The notes: generated by a model from the letters alone, not told the origin. DNA of 64,000 nt from Amoebidium appalachense (GCA_963693365.1 CAVNZM010000002.1:13640001-13704000); one strand, 5' to 3'. Numbered from the stretch's first letter, positions 46,879 to 59,633 are shown. Program-made: numbers and translations.

Positions 46879-47067
46879 AAGGGGGGGGGGGGGAGGGTTC
46901 GAGATTTTAGGGGAGGGAGGGTGTTTTTTTTTTGTTTTGTTTTTTGTTTTTTTTGGGGGGGGAGGCACAATTCTCAGCAAAGAGGCTGTAGTTCTTAGGC
47001 AGTCAAATGAGCCACCCATATCAATGCCAAAGAGGATGCATAGGGGTGCGTTTCGGAATTGCCCCAT
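46738..47067 (-). CDS. possible two-exon small protein (56 aa)
   Basis: Exon 1 46969-47067 starts ATG right after an in-frame TGA and ends at GTGCCT. Exon 2 46738-46809 follows AAACTTGCAG and ends TAG. Phase 0 at the junction. The product starts MGQFRNAPLCILFGIDMGGS and ends in a Gln/Glu/Leu-rich helix-like tail. No family recognised. It could equally be a leftover of a larger decayed gene. Confidence 0.28.
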
Positions 47068-48029
47068 GTTTCATGTGCGATGATGTGTGGTGCTAGTGCC
47101 ACGGTGCATAGTGATGACTCGGCTGAACATAAAATTTACACCGACCCCGGATGATTGCACACTACTACTAGGACATTGTGTAACAACTAGTTCACAAAAC
47201 ATGAAAACGCTACGGTCCCCGGGGGGGGGGGGGGGGGGGGGGGGGGGAGGGGGGGGGAATGGAGGGAAGGAGAGAGAGGGGGAGGGGGGGGGGGGGGGGG
47301 AAGGGGGGGGGGGGGGGATTGGTTGAGCTGACCGCATTTTCTTCCTGAACGTACCGTAGTGCAACAATTAGCAGTCGGTGTGTGTGTGTGTGTGTGTGTG
47401 TGTACATGTGTGTGTACGCGTGCATCTAATTAGCATCTGCATTTACATAATAAGCGGAGCCTTGACCTAAGTAGGCGCATACATCTATGGGGAACAACTG
47501 GTACACTGGTCCGGGGTGAAGTATTTGGCTGGATGGGCCTTAGGGTAAGGGGTGCTAGAGTAGAGCTGTGTGTACGTGTGCATATGTCCATGTCTGCAGG
47601 CACGTGTGTGTGTGTGCATGCAGCTTAAGACGTGTTTTCGTACAGTATATACTTGGTATTGGCATATGAAAATTTCTGGGATGCACTTGGGGGGGGGGGG
47701 GGGGGCACAGACACACTATATCCGCCTGAAACCGCATCCCCGCAAATGGGGAATATACTTCTTCTATTTCAGGTGATGGTCTGGTTTTGAGGTGAATGCA
47801 TTTCGCTCCCCAATTAATGCAATACCATACTAAAACTACTTAACTAATTAATTAGTGCAATTTGAATCGGGAATATGCTTTTATTATCTACATACATTTG
47901 AGGCTGTGGGGAAGTGCCGGCACCAGGCCAACAATGATTTTAACCAATAAGGTACAGCTCTAGATAACACCGAGATATATTACAAATTACATTGCATTTC
48001 CAAAGAAAAAAAGCCCTCTGCTAAAGCAC

Positions 48030-49229
48030 CTACACCGCAACATTATTGAATTTCTCGTCCAAACCCCGCATTTTCAACTCAATTTCCACATACCGCCTCT
48101 CCAACTCAACACATCTTGCCTTTGTCTTATAATACATTGTATCGGCGTGTCGAATCAATGAAACAACTTGGTTTATCACAGAGGGATCTTCCCCTTTCAT
48201 CTCATAAACCAACCGAAGTGCGTCTCTTAGGCCTTGGTCAAACACTGGTGGTATGTCAACGATTTTCCTCCCTTTGGTGGGTTGAAAAGCGGCTGGGCGT
48301 AAGGGTAGATATGGAAATACCCATGTGCCCGTGCGTGGGCCTGGGTGTGTGCCTGCATGTGTTCCTGTCCCCATGGCCACACCTGCGCTTGCGCCTGTGC
48401 CTGTTGCTGTGTGGCTGTGTGTGTGCCTGTGTTTGTGCCCGTGCATGCCGATGTATGTGTCGATCTGTGCATGGGCGTGTCTGTGTGTGAATGCCTGGTT
48501 CTGAGTGTCACGTGTGTATGCGTGCCTGTACGTGTGTGTGTCTTGGAGTGAGGGAGCAAGAGGGGGGGAGGATGGGGGGGGGGGGGGGGGGGGGGGGGAT
48601 GGGGAGAGAGAGAGAATATCAGTGACCTTAATTAATCTGTGTACAAGAGAAGGATTACGTTTTGGGTAATAGCATCGTTGTGAGGAAGTCGTTATGTTGT
48701 CTTTCTGTTGAACAAAACTTAAGTGTCTTTCTGCCGAATAAAACGGGCGTAGACATCTGGCCGTTTGTGTATGTGTGTGCCTCGTGTGTGCACGCACGAA
48801 TATTTCAACTCAAAACAGTCCTTGGAAGAAAACAGGATCCTTGACATGTGAAAACCGTAACGCAGATCTTTGTGCCCACTTTATCCCAGCAACACATCAA
48901 ATTCGGTTTTTCTGACCCCCCCCCCCCCCCCCCCCCGCCCCCTCCTCTCCCTCCGCCCCTCCTCCTTCTTTCCGCCCTTCCATATATATATATATATAAG
49001 AAGAACATGCAGAATAATAAAGGGGGCCAATGCGCAGAAAATTAGACGAAAGCAATGAAGGTCACAAAAGTGAGAACCGTGAGTTATTATTATTATTATT
49101 ATTATTATTTCATTTCATTTCATTATTTTTTTATTTTTTTTTTTTTTGGGGGGGAGGGGGGGGGGGGGGGAAGAGAGAGGGGGGGGGGGGGGAGGTCTCT
49201 CTTTTCGTCGCGCCCCGCAAAGAGGGGGG

Positions 49230-49261
<32 letters not shown>

Positions 49262-50384
49262 AGAGAGAGAGAGAGAAAGGGGGGGGTTGGGGGGGGGTTA
49301 TGTGAGTGTGGGTTTTGTGTAGCAGAGCAAAGAAGACTAAACGACTTTTTTTCTTTTCCTTTTTTTCCCCGTGGGGAGCAGGAGGGGGTATGTGTGTGTG
49401 GGGGGGGGGGTTGGGAGAGGTAGGGGGGGGGGGGGGGTGGGTGGGTGGGGGGGGGGGGGGGGGGAGGCATGCCTGCTGGGTGAGGCAGCACACCACCATT
49501 TGACACTGTCCCGGTCTGACTGAGGGGCTGCCCTCTCCTCAACTCCTCTCCATAATCCTCGCGTATTGTGCGTGCCATCACCACAGCATCCTCTTCAGCC
49601 CGCCCTCGTCCTATTTCATCTGCATAGTCCTCGTGTAGTGTGCGCGCCATCACCACAGAATCGTCTTCAGAACATTCACCACCAACCGCGCTCACTCCCT
49701 CCTCCCCTGGCTCGGGGGCACCGTTATCCTGTACAACATCCGCATAGCTGCTCAGCTTGTCTCGCGCATTGACATTACCACCAAAATGTTTAAGGGGTAC
49801 CCCAACTTACTCTACCGCAGCTGCCGGCAAGTTTGTATCGCTGTGTCTATATATTGCTATGTATTCATGTTGGCTAAGTCTTTTTGGAACGTCGGTGGCT
49901 TCCCCCGTTGAACATTGCTGGATTTCTTGGGTAGCTATAGTTCCTACAACCCGTTTTCCCCCCTTGAGTTTGGTTTTCCGTTTTCTCTTTCCGTCATACT
50001 TTATAATTACCGGTTGGCTAGTTGTAACCCCTTGAATTCTAGGGGTTTCTCTTAGGTTTCTGCTTGAGTCATAAGGTCGACCAGGTTCCTCTCTAACAGA
50101 AACCACGCCGGCTTTCTTCAACTGAAAGCTGCACTACGCCGGTCACCACCAGCTTTTTTTTTCACAGACTGTTTCAGCCGTGCCTCACGTCTTTCTACCC
50201 AGTTTCTGTAAAATTCTGCGTAATTTGGTGGTGGAGGTATCTGCATTTGTGGGATAGGCTTGAGCTCGGGCTTGACGTCATGTGCCGGGGGAATGGGGAG
50301 GATGCCCGCAGCCGCGTGTGCTGGTGGGGTCGGGAATTTTCCCGCAGCGGCAGGCATGCCAGACCCCACACGCCATTCAGCCAT
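48030..50384 (-). pseudogene. degenerate gene, proximal copy of a tandem pair (family unknown)
   Basis: Homologous along its length to the copy at 51102-53448. Reading leftward: ATG at 50384 opens MAEWRVGSGM, then a Pro-rich stretch and an Arg/Lys-rich segment ending GGDRRS. A one-base loss against the sister copy then shifts the frame (stop at 50118). The frame that continues (KKAGVVSVREEP...) hits TAA at 49807, where the sister has CAA. Coding resemblance resumes with about 20-residue repeats (EEDAVVMARTIREDYGEE) to about 49474. The intron would start with GCATGC where the sister has GTATCC. The last exon (about 48030-48295) carries DIPPVFDQGLRDALRLVYEM and a coiled-coil-like end. Function unknown. 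Either a pseudogene or a gene whose structure I have misjudged. Confidence 0.65.
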
Positions 50385-50497
50385 TCCTAGGTGAAAGAGA
50401 GAAACACCCCGAGATACCACACAAGGAGAGACCCCTACTCCTAAAACAACGCCTGGGAGGCTTGCTCCTGGGCCAAGCTTGTGAATGAAAACAGGGC

Positions 50498-50528
50498 CAC
50501 GGCCATCTAGAGTCTCTAGATGGCCGTG
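50498..50528. repeat. perfect 31-bp palindrome upstream of the proximal degenerate gene
   Basis: Arms CACGGCCATCTAGAG and CTCTAGATGGCCGTG around one T, 114 bp upstream of the ATG at 50384. The sister gene copy has no equivalent that I can find. It could be a dimeric regulator site or a hairpin in RNA. Confidence 0.8.
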
Positions 50529-50941
50529 AACAGGGCCCACAGGCCCAGGACCAGAGCAACAGTTCCATCGCATTCTAGATCTGATTGGCTGAGATAGTAC
50601 CAATAAAGTTAGGCCACGAATTGTGGTTTGTTAAAATCGCACGAGCTTACGTAAGAGTGAGCCGCAATATGCCCCCCCCCCCCCCCCCCCTCCCCCCCCC
50701 CTTCCCCTCCCCAAACACATGCCGTGCAGGCGAACCAGCTCACACACCTTAACACACACACGCAAACACGTGACGGATGCACACAGACAAACACACACAG
50801 CGTGTCACACACACACACCACACACACATACACCAAAAAATAAAGGAAAGAACTAAAGGAGGAATAGAAGGAAAACAAGAACTTACAAGCACGATCAACA
50901 TTACAATCACGCATGACCCATAAAACATACGTACACCAAAA

Positions 50942-50978
<37 letters not shown>

Positions 50979-50993
50979 TTCCCACCCCAACCA

Positions 50994-51031
<38 letters not shown>

Positions 51032-51101
51032 AGGATCAACTTGCTCCCTGCAGTTGCACCTATCTACTCCACAGCTTTATTTCCCCAGCTTTATTTCTCG
51101 T

Positions 51102-52060
51102 CTAGATTCCGCAACTCAAATCAAGCCCCACATACCAGCTCTCCATCTCAACACATTTCGCCTTTGTCTTTGAAAGCACTGCATCTGCGTGAATAATCAG
51201 TGAAACGACTTGATTGACCACGGACATATTTCCCCCTTTCATCTCGTAAACCAACTGAATAGCGTCTCTCAGGCCCTGGTCAAACACTGGTGGTACGTCA
51301 ACTAGCGCTCTCCGGTTGTTGGGTTCAGCAGCCACCGGGCAGGGTGCTGGATGTGTAAAAGCCCATGCGCCTATGCCTGTGCCTGTGCCTGTGTGTGTTC
51401 CCGTGCCTGTGCCTGTGTACGTGTTTACGTGTCCGTGCATGCCATTGGGTGTGTGGATCTGCTTGTGTGTGCGAGTGTCTGTATGTAAATGCATGGGTCT
51501 CGGCGCGACGTGTGCATGCAGGTCTGCAAGTCTGTTTTGGATGGGAAGGAGGGGGGAAGGGGGGGGGGGGGGGGGGGGGGGGGGAGAGAGGGGAAGGGGG
51601 GAGGGGAACATGGGAAGAGGGTGTTAGGTTATGCTGCACAGTGCACGGGGTACAGAGAAGAACACCCAAGGGAATAGAGAGAGGGAAGGTGAAGGTGGGG
51701 TGAGGGGGGAAGGGGGGGGGGGGGGGGAGAGAGGGGGGGGGGGGCATGTCTGCTTACTGTGTCTGTGTACGAGAATAATGGCCTTTTTATATGAGAGCAT
51801 CATCTTCGTCCGTGTGAGTGAGCGAATCTGTTGTGTTCTTTTTCCAAAGATGCTTGTCTTTGTAGACAACTCGCTGTGTTGTGCGTGTGAGCGCGCACAT
51901 TTTCCAACCTAAAATGGCCTTTTTAAAACTGGGGATGGGACCGCGGATCATTTTAAATTGGGGGACGCAGATCTTTGGGCCACACTTTCCCCAGGGACTT
52001 CATCAGACCCGGCTTTTCCAACCCCTTCGATCCTCCCCCTTCCCCCCCCCCCCCCCCCCC

Positions 52061-52130
<70 letters not shown>

Positions 52131-53448
52131 TAATTAAGGGAGTAAATGAATTAATAAATAAAAATGAAAAACAGTGGGGGGGAGCAGGTGGGTGGAGTGG
52201 GGCGGGAGGGGGCGGGGACCCTGTTTTTTTGTTTAAAAATAAGTCCGATTCTGCAAACTGTATATATTGTACATGCACACAGGAATGCCAGGGCAATAAC
52301 CAACACAAGAACGCCTAACCCCGAAAAGACCCGTGAATGCGGGGAAAGTGAAAGAGGAAGACGGGGTTCAAACGATGAGTGCGGGATGGCCTATTTTTGG
52401 GTGTGTCTGTGAGCGGTGTGGTGGTGGTGGTTGGGGAGGGAAGAGGGGGTGCATGCATGGGGGAAGATGTAGGTGGATGGGTGGGTGGGGGGGGGGGGGG
52501 GGGGGGGGGGCAGGGAGGTATGCTTGTGCATCAGGGGAAAGGGGGTGGGGAGGGGGGGGGGAGGGATACCTGTTGAGTGGGATATCACACCACCATTTTT
52601 CACTGTCCCGGTCTGATTGGGGGGCTGCCTTATCCTGAACTCCTCCCCATAATCCTCACGTAGTGAGCGTGCCATCACCACAGAATCCTCTTCAGCCCGC
52701 CCTCTCCCCAGCTTCTCTCCATAGTCCTCGGGTAATGTGCGTGCCATCACCACAGCATCGTCTTCAAGACTCTCCCCTCTACCTGTGCCAACGCCCTTCC
52801 CTGGCGAGGGGTTACCACTATCCTTCACATATTTGTAGCCGATTATTTTTTCTCGCACGATGCCATCACAACCAAGATGCATATTCGGTATTCCATCTTG
52901 TTCTATAACAGCTGTCGGCAAGTTGAAAACCCACGTGTAAACAGTGGTATACAGTCTTGATGGCTACGTGTTATCGGTACGTATACACCGGGGGCATTCC
53001 CTGTTATGAATTGTTGGGCTTTCGTAATGATCAAAGTTGGTATCATAATTCTTCCATCAGGCAGGATATATCCCTCCATTTTCGTATAACCATGCTTTGC
53101 TGATTGGTTCACATCCTGAATTTTCGGTATCTCGGTTGTTTGGAAACCCGAGTTTTGTGGCGGTTTCAGTGTTGGGGGAACCACGTCGACCCGGTTCAGT
53201 TTGAAGCGCTTACTACGCCGGTCCCCACCCCAACTATGCAGCATGAGAGGGATTTTTCATTAACGCCTTTGGTTCTTCTGCTCGCATTTCTGCCAAATCT
53301 TGTTTCCCTTCTTTGTATGTTGGTGGTGGTGGTATTATTGATGGTGGGGGGCTCGAAGACCTGTACTAACATTAGGTGCTGGGAGGATGGGGGCCTTGCG
53401 GGCAATGGCAGCAGCACCCCTCCCAAACTCCGTTTTGTTTTCAGCCAT
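51102..53448 (-). pseudogene. degenerate gene, distal copy of a tandem pair (family unknown)
   Basis: Sister of 48030-50384, offset about 3.05 kb. ATG at 53448 (MAENKTEFGRG). In-frame TAA and TGA interrupt the region before GGDRRSKRFK (about 53260-53290). A one-base deletion against the sister lies near 52930, just before LPTAVIEQDG. From there the frame is open through three 20-residue repeats (EEDSVVMARSLREDYGEE) to a GTATCC donor near 52569. The final exon (51102 to about 51340) keeps DVPPVFDQGLRDAIQLVYEM. The AG acceptor used by the sister is GG here, but an AG 12 nt upstream keeps phase. The lesions differ from those of the sister. Confidence 0.65.
52063..52128. repeat. (AT)n microsatellite
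   Basis: 33 AT units after a C run, in the intron of the distal degenerate gene. The matching place in the sister intron (48981-48998) has only about 9 units. Confidence 0.95.
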
Positions 53449-53904
53449 TCTTAAGTAACTACGAAGAAAATGAACCAATTCTCATGAGTAATATTTGTTC
53501 AGACAAGTACTACTTGATTATTGGAAATACATTATTCATGATACATGCAAACTAGACAACTTCAGAAGCCTTGGCCATGGACTGACTTTTGGTTGCCAAA
53601 AACTGAAACTTCCTTTCGAGCTAACTGTGACTGGTATGCAAGCCTCGAGAGTCCAGAGTCAAACTCGATGCCTCTCTTTTGATTAGGGGTAAGCGTATCA
53701 CTGGATAGTTTTAATTGATACTATTGGTTGATACTGCATCACCTTACGTAACAGTGAGCCACAGAGCCACAAGCAAAAGCTGTGTGTGTGTTCCTTTTCG
53801 TTTTCTGTTCAGAAGGCTGTGCGACATGATGTGGAAACGTAGTCGTAAATGGCTTTAAATCTACGACAGTAGAACACGTATAGTGCACTATACAACCACC
53901 GAAA
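53449..53904. promoter_or_regulatory. 456-bp divergent promoter region
   Basis: Lies between the distal degenerate gene (minus) and the ARL6IP4-like gene (plus). It is free of microsatellites. No TATA box is seen. Confidence 0.5.
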
Positions 53905-56342
53905 ATGGGTAAAGAATCGAAAGAGTCGAAGAAGAAGTCCAAACGCAAGAAAAAGCACAGCAAGAAACACAAACACAAGGAGAAAAAGCACAAGCACTCA
54001 AAGAAGAGAAAGCACGACGACACTTCTAGCTCAGAGTCAGACTCCGAATATAGCTCCACTGACAGTGCTTCTGAATCTTCAAGATCTCGTGACAGGTATT
54101 TAAGACGGAAAGAGTACATAAACATCATTTATCCGACAGTGTTCAGATAAGATCTGCCTTAGGAAGCTTGGGGGTAAAGGACTGTAATTGGGGGTTGGAC
54201 GTGATGGGAATGATCGAGTGTACACTTGCAACCACACGCATTTGGGCTGTTCCTGCATATTTTTTCCGTTTTGCCCAATTGTAGGTAGTTCTCCACTCAT
54301 AGGAATCATCTTGTGAATGGGTGCGAGCATGGGTGTGGTAATAGCTGTGGCTGTGGGTGGTGTGAGTCAGTGGATTGTTGGAAGAAAGGAGGTGGGTGTT
54401 GTGTGTGTTATGTAGAAGGGCATACTATCTCACACAGCGTGGGAGCGTGTGTGTAGGTTGATGTTACTGTGCAGGTCTAGGTGGGTGGTTTTGTGTGTTA
54501 TGTATGGATGGACCTGAGTGTGTGTGTGTGTACTTGTGCACGCACATTAGCACTCCCGAATTTATTAGCTTTCCATCGTTGGTGACCGTGTGTGCACCCG
54601 GATGTGTGTGTGTGTGCGGGGGCAAGTGTGTGTGTTTGTGGACGTGTGTTTACGTGTGCATGTGTGCATGTTTGTGTGGACAGTTGTGTGCTTGTATGCA
54701 GATGACTAAGAGGGCGTCCGTGCCTGTGTTTTTGTCCATCAGATGTACACACACCATCTGTTATGACCCTATGCACGCATCTGGACCGGCTTGCCGTTCT
54801 CTATTTATCTTTTTTGTGTTTTTTTTTTTTTTTTTTTTGGGTGGGGGGGGGGGGGAGAGGGGGAGGGGGGGGGGGGAGGGGGAGGGGGGGGGGGGGGAGG
54901 GGAGGGGGCAAAGACCAAGCAAAGAATATAGACCTGGAAAGATAAAAAAAAACGAGTGTAGGGCAAGCGAGTGGAACAGAGGGCGGGGGAGAGAGAGAGA
55001 GAGTGGGTAGGTGTATTGTTGTAGAGTTGAGGACCGGATAGCTGGGAAGTGGAATGATGAGGTCGGAAGTATGATGATAAAGCAGCAGGCATGCCAAGGC
55101 CTTCTCCCCCCCCCTCCCCCCCTCCCCCCCCCCCTCCGCCCTGTATGTTTGTATTTGGGTTCTGTTTTGTTGTTTTTTTGGTTTCCCAAAATATTTGCAA
55201 GTCTTGTTTATGGCAACTTTTGCATGTGTTTAGATTCGTGGCTCCCAATATTTGCTCGTCCTTTTTTCATCCTGGTTACCCTGCTCCACTCAAGTACATG
55301 TATGGGAGGGCACACACTTTAAGTCCCTCTGCATGGACCCCCGCCCCCCCTCCAAGCCAAAGAATTTACTGTTATTAATTGATAATATGGTGACATGACA
55401 CGATGTGAGACAGTGAGTGTTGTTACCACGTAAGAATCCCTTAAAACAGTTACTTTCTCAAAAACTCACCTACTATTTATCAAAACCCATGACGACAGGT
55501 CGTCCAAGAAGAGGAAGGTGGAGAAAGAAGACACGGCAAAAAGGAGGAAAAGCGACACAGTTGAAAAGTTTGGACAGACGGCCCAGGATGGTATGTCAGG
55601 TGAAAGTGCGGGAAGAATTTCTTTTTTTTGGGCAGCGGGACGAGGGGGAGAAGGGGGGGGCGGGCGGGCGGGGGGAGGGGGGGGAGGGGGGGGGAGGGGG
55701 GGGGGGGGTTGAGGAAAGGAAGTATGAGGGAGGGAGGGATAGGGGGGATGGGAGTTGAGAGGTGAGGTGGCGGTAGTGTGTGGGCTGATGAAGGGGGGAC
55801 TGCCGGGGAGGGGGGGGGGAAGGGGGAGGGGAGGGCGGCTCTGTGTGGGTGCGCTACTTGTGTGTGCACGTGGACGTGTGTGTGTGTGTAATACACACTG
55901 GGGTGCTTCTGCAGAAGCTGTCATGCTCAACGGTTCTGTCTTTCTGCTTGGCAGTTCTTGGTGTGGATAGTCATGGAAGCGTGTATGTGCATAACTACAG
56001 GGGTTTTTTCCCAAATGACTATAAACAGTTGCTTGTTTCGATTTGCCCAACGAAAGCCTATGTCGGTAACGTGAACGGGAATGTGCATGCTGATACAGCT
56101 GCTGTACGTGTGTGTTGTAGGTGTGCCCTTTCAGAAACGCGCGGTCTGTTTAGCACTCACACCTCTAATGAATGTACAGGTATTTACCCATCATCTTGCT
56201 GTGTAACCTCGTCCCCCCCCCCCCTCCCTCCCTTCAAGCCTTCTCTCTCTCTCTCTCTCCTCTCTCTGTCCCTCCCCCCTCCCTCCTTCCCTCCCTCCCT
56301 CCCTCCCTCCCTCCCTCCCTCCCTCCCTCCCTCCCTCCCTCC

Positions 56343-56418
<76 letters not shown>

Positions 56419-56670
56419 CATCCCCCCCCCTTACAAAAAATCTCCATCCCCCCCCCCTTACAAAAATAAATAATTAAAAATAAAATATAAAATATAAAAG
56501 AAAGAAAAAGAATAACTATAAAAAAAGAAAAGAAAAGAAGGAGGAGGAGGAGAAGAAGAAGAGGTTGAAGAATAAGAAGTAGATGAAAGATGAAGAGCAC
56601 TCACACTGGACGCACACACACGTACACACACACACACACACACGCACACAAACACAATCAGATACTGCAA

Positions 56671-56743
<73 letters not shown>

Positions 56744-56956
56744 GCACGCACGCACACGGACACACACACAACACACATTCATGCACTTTCACATACACCC
56801 ACAGAGTCACTTGTGAAACTTGCTGCTCTGTTGAAGAAACAAGAAGAGGAGGAAAAGGCAGCCAAGAGGAAAAGAATGGCACCGATGTCCTTTAACGATT
56901 ACCAGCAAAAGGAGAGTGAGCTGAGGAGGGTTTTTGATGAGGATACCGGCAGATGG

Positions 56957-57038
<82 letters not shown>

Positions 57039-57278
57039 TTGCAGTGTCTGATTGTGTGTGTGTGTGTGTGTTTGTGTGTGCTTCTGTGGATGGGTGAGTG
57101 GGTGGGGCGGGGAGGGGGGGGGGGGGGGGGGGCTTTTATAATATCAACAGCACATTTTTGTTTAACCATTGTTCCGCCTCAGGCTGGTCCGTGGGAGTGG
57201 TGAGATAGTGGAGGAGATAGTCAGCAAGGAGCAGCAGAAGAAAATCAACAAAATGGCTACCTTTGGTATGATCCTCCC

Positions 57279-57311
<33 letters not shown>

Positions 57312-57426
57312 CCTCCCCATCATCGCATACCCCCCCTGCTTCCCCCCCCCCTCCCCCCCCCAAAACTAAGCAAAGAATATAGACCTGGAAAGATCAGAAA
57401 AAATGAGTGTAGGGCAAGCGAGTGGA

Positions 57427-57482
<56 letters not shown>

Positions 57483-57548
57483 CGGGATCGAGGGAGAGAG
57501 GGGGGGGGGGGGGGGGGGAGAGGGAGGGGGGAAGGGGGTGTCGCTCTT

Positions 57549-57586
<38 letters not shown>

Positions 57587-58206
57587 CCCCTCCCCCTCCC
57601 TCTCCCCTCCACTCCCCCCCCCCTTCCCCTCCCCCCCCAAACACACACACACACACACTCTCTCTCTCTCTCACTCACTCCTCCCCCCCCCCCCCCCCCC
57701 CCCCTCTCCCCCTCCTCCTCCTGGCGCACCTCCCCCTTAGCTGAATCTCTCTCCGAGTATGTAAGCCAAAGCCATCGTGTGTGCATGCTACCACACGCGG
57801 CAAACAGACGTGTGGTCAATGCACACACTCACGTGCACCAAACACATACGGTGTCGGAGCAGCACCCCCTGGACGCTCACACACGCCCATGCACACATTG
57901 CACAATAGCTCGAAATGTGCAAAGTCATCATTCCTTGCAAATATTCAACACATTTTTCCTTTCTTGGTGGCTGCGTGCGTGTGTGCGTGCGTGCTGTGTG
58001 CGTGCGTGCTGTGTGCGTGCGTGCGTGCGTGCTTGCGTGCGTGCGTGGGAGTGTGTTGTCTCAGAATATCGTGAATGGTCTATTGCCTCGTGCTTTTTAG
58101 CACCCCCTAATATTATTATCTAATGCTCGTTACGTCTTTTCAACTCACAGGAGACGGATACGCCTACCAGAAGGCAATGGGGCTCGATCCAACATACAAC
58201 CTATGA
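53905..58206 (+). CDS. ARL6IP4: ARL6IP4/SRp25-like nuclear protein, 5 exons
   Basis: Exons 53905-54095, 55499-55590, 56805-56958, 57183-57265, 58151-58206, all GT-AG and in phase, 191 aa, TGA stop. The first third is Lys/His/Ser-rich (MGKESKESKKKSKRKKKHSK, then a Ser/Asp/Glu stretch ending SRSRDR), fitting a nuclear, splicing-speckle protein. The C-terminal third carries the family signature: a MAPMS..Y start, RRVFDEDTGRWRLVRGSGE, EEIVSKEQQKKINK, and the GDGYAYQKAMGL end. Known relatives (SRp25) associate with splicing factors and bind ADP-ribosylation-factor-like 6. Intron 3 is 1.2 kb and ends in (CA)n; intron 4 begins with about 78 nt of pure (GT)n at the donor. Confidence 0.92.
56275..56415. 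repeat. (CCCT)n and (CT)n tract
   Basis: Pure pyrimidine stretch in ARL6IP4-like intron 3, capable of triplex (H-DNA) formation. Confidence 0.95.
56959..57034. repeat. (GT)n beginning at a splice donor
   Basis: The first 76 nt of ARL6IP4-like intron 4 are pure (GT)n, so the donor has no fixed register mark other than the AG before it. Confidence 0.95.
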
Positions 58207-59500
58207 TGTGTTGCCTGTCTGCCTGCACATGTCCGCAAGTAACATGTCACAGTGGCATATTGATTTGGATGTCCAAATGGAGCTGGTTTATGCAAACGCG
58301 CACCCAGTTTTATGACCACCAGTATCACAATTGATCCATCATGTAAATAAGACAACTACATATGTATATAGGTATCTTTCCGCTATGTCTGGGATATCGA
58401 TCTGGGCAAAGTCTGTAGTAGATTTGGCACACAAAAGAAATTTACGTCAAAACGCGTACCTGGACGAAGGCGGTACAGTCGTAATTAACAAGAAGGAAAA
58501 GTTTTCAGGCCTCGGTGCTTGTCAACTCCCTCCCTAATATAGCTAGGCCTCTATGTACCACTCATTCATACATGTCGTGTGATGTGAGAAATAATTTCAG
58601 TCAAATAATGAGTAAAATTGGATTTTGATCGTTGGGTCGTTTACAATCAAACCTATGTGTCACGCTTGCATGTACATGTTGGGGGGGGGGGGGGGGGGGG
58701 AGGGAGGGGGGGGGGGGGGGGGGATCCCCGGAGGGGAAGTGGGGGGACAAGGGGGGGGGGGGGGGGGGGGCGAAGGAGACGGCACCCAATATATAAAGGA
58801 TGTCGGCAACTTTGTATTCCGTGCTGCAGTGACTCAGTTTTCTGCCGGCATATGCATACGATCATGATGCAAGGTGCATTGTTGATTGTGCACTGGTGAA
58901 CGATGATGCGCATGAGCAGGAAATGTGGTGGCCGGTTTTCCGATCTGCTGATCTATTTTCGTTGATAAGGCTTTTGATTGGCAAATAGAAATTGCCCGCC
59001 AAACGCGATGAATGGTTACGAGTCATGCAATGGGCATCCCCTCAAACTTCAAAGAGCGGGGTGGCAAGCGGAATTTGTGAGCCCCGACTTAAAACGTCAG
59101 TCACTTTTAAGATCATAGCACTTATCATAAAAATCTTATATTTGCCTTATAGATATTTAAACTCTTATAAATAATAATATAATGTTATGTGCTGAGAAAT
59201 ACATGTGTTTTATGTATACGATAGTGTGCAGCTTCACCATGATACGTGAAACCAAGTAACTTTTGTTGTCCTGAATATTGGGTATACGGGTTGCTTCCCA
59301 TTGGCACTGGGGAACACATGATGACTTTTTTTTGGGCACGTGAAGAGTGACGTCTGTGACGAGTCACTGACGACAACACGACTTGTCCGAAGTACATACA
59401 CTATACAGAAAGTTCTTGAAATTTGGAGACAGTTTTTTTTTTTTAATATTATCTTATATTCTGCTCGCTTTCCTTTTTACTCTGCTTATAATGTACCAAA
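58207..59500. other. spacer between the ARL6IP4-like and glutathione peroxidase genes
   Basis: Mostly unique sequence with G runs at 58681-58770. No exon-like segment with flanking splice sites was found. GAGTCACTGACG near 59359 could belong to the peroxidase promoter. Confidence 0.5.
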
Positions 59501-59511
59501 GAAAGCTGGAG

Positions 59512-59580
59512 TGTCATCAATGACGGCGGCGGGCCGCGGGCGTGTCATCAATGACGGCGGCGGGCCGGCCGCGGGCCGCG
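59512..59580 (+). promoter_or_regulatory. direct repeat in the glutathione peroxidase promoter
   Basis: Two adjacent copies of a roughly 25-bp unit beginning TGTCATCAATGACGGCGG. The second copy runs into a GC palindrome (GGCCGGCCGCGGGCC). The position just upstream of the TATA box suggests paired activator sites. ATCAATGAC-like cores may bind bZIP factors; this is inference only. Confidence 0.5.
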
Positions 59581-59633
59581 GCAAATCTTTCGAATCTACT
59601 AACCATTTATGGAAACTGCATAATTTGTCGGCT

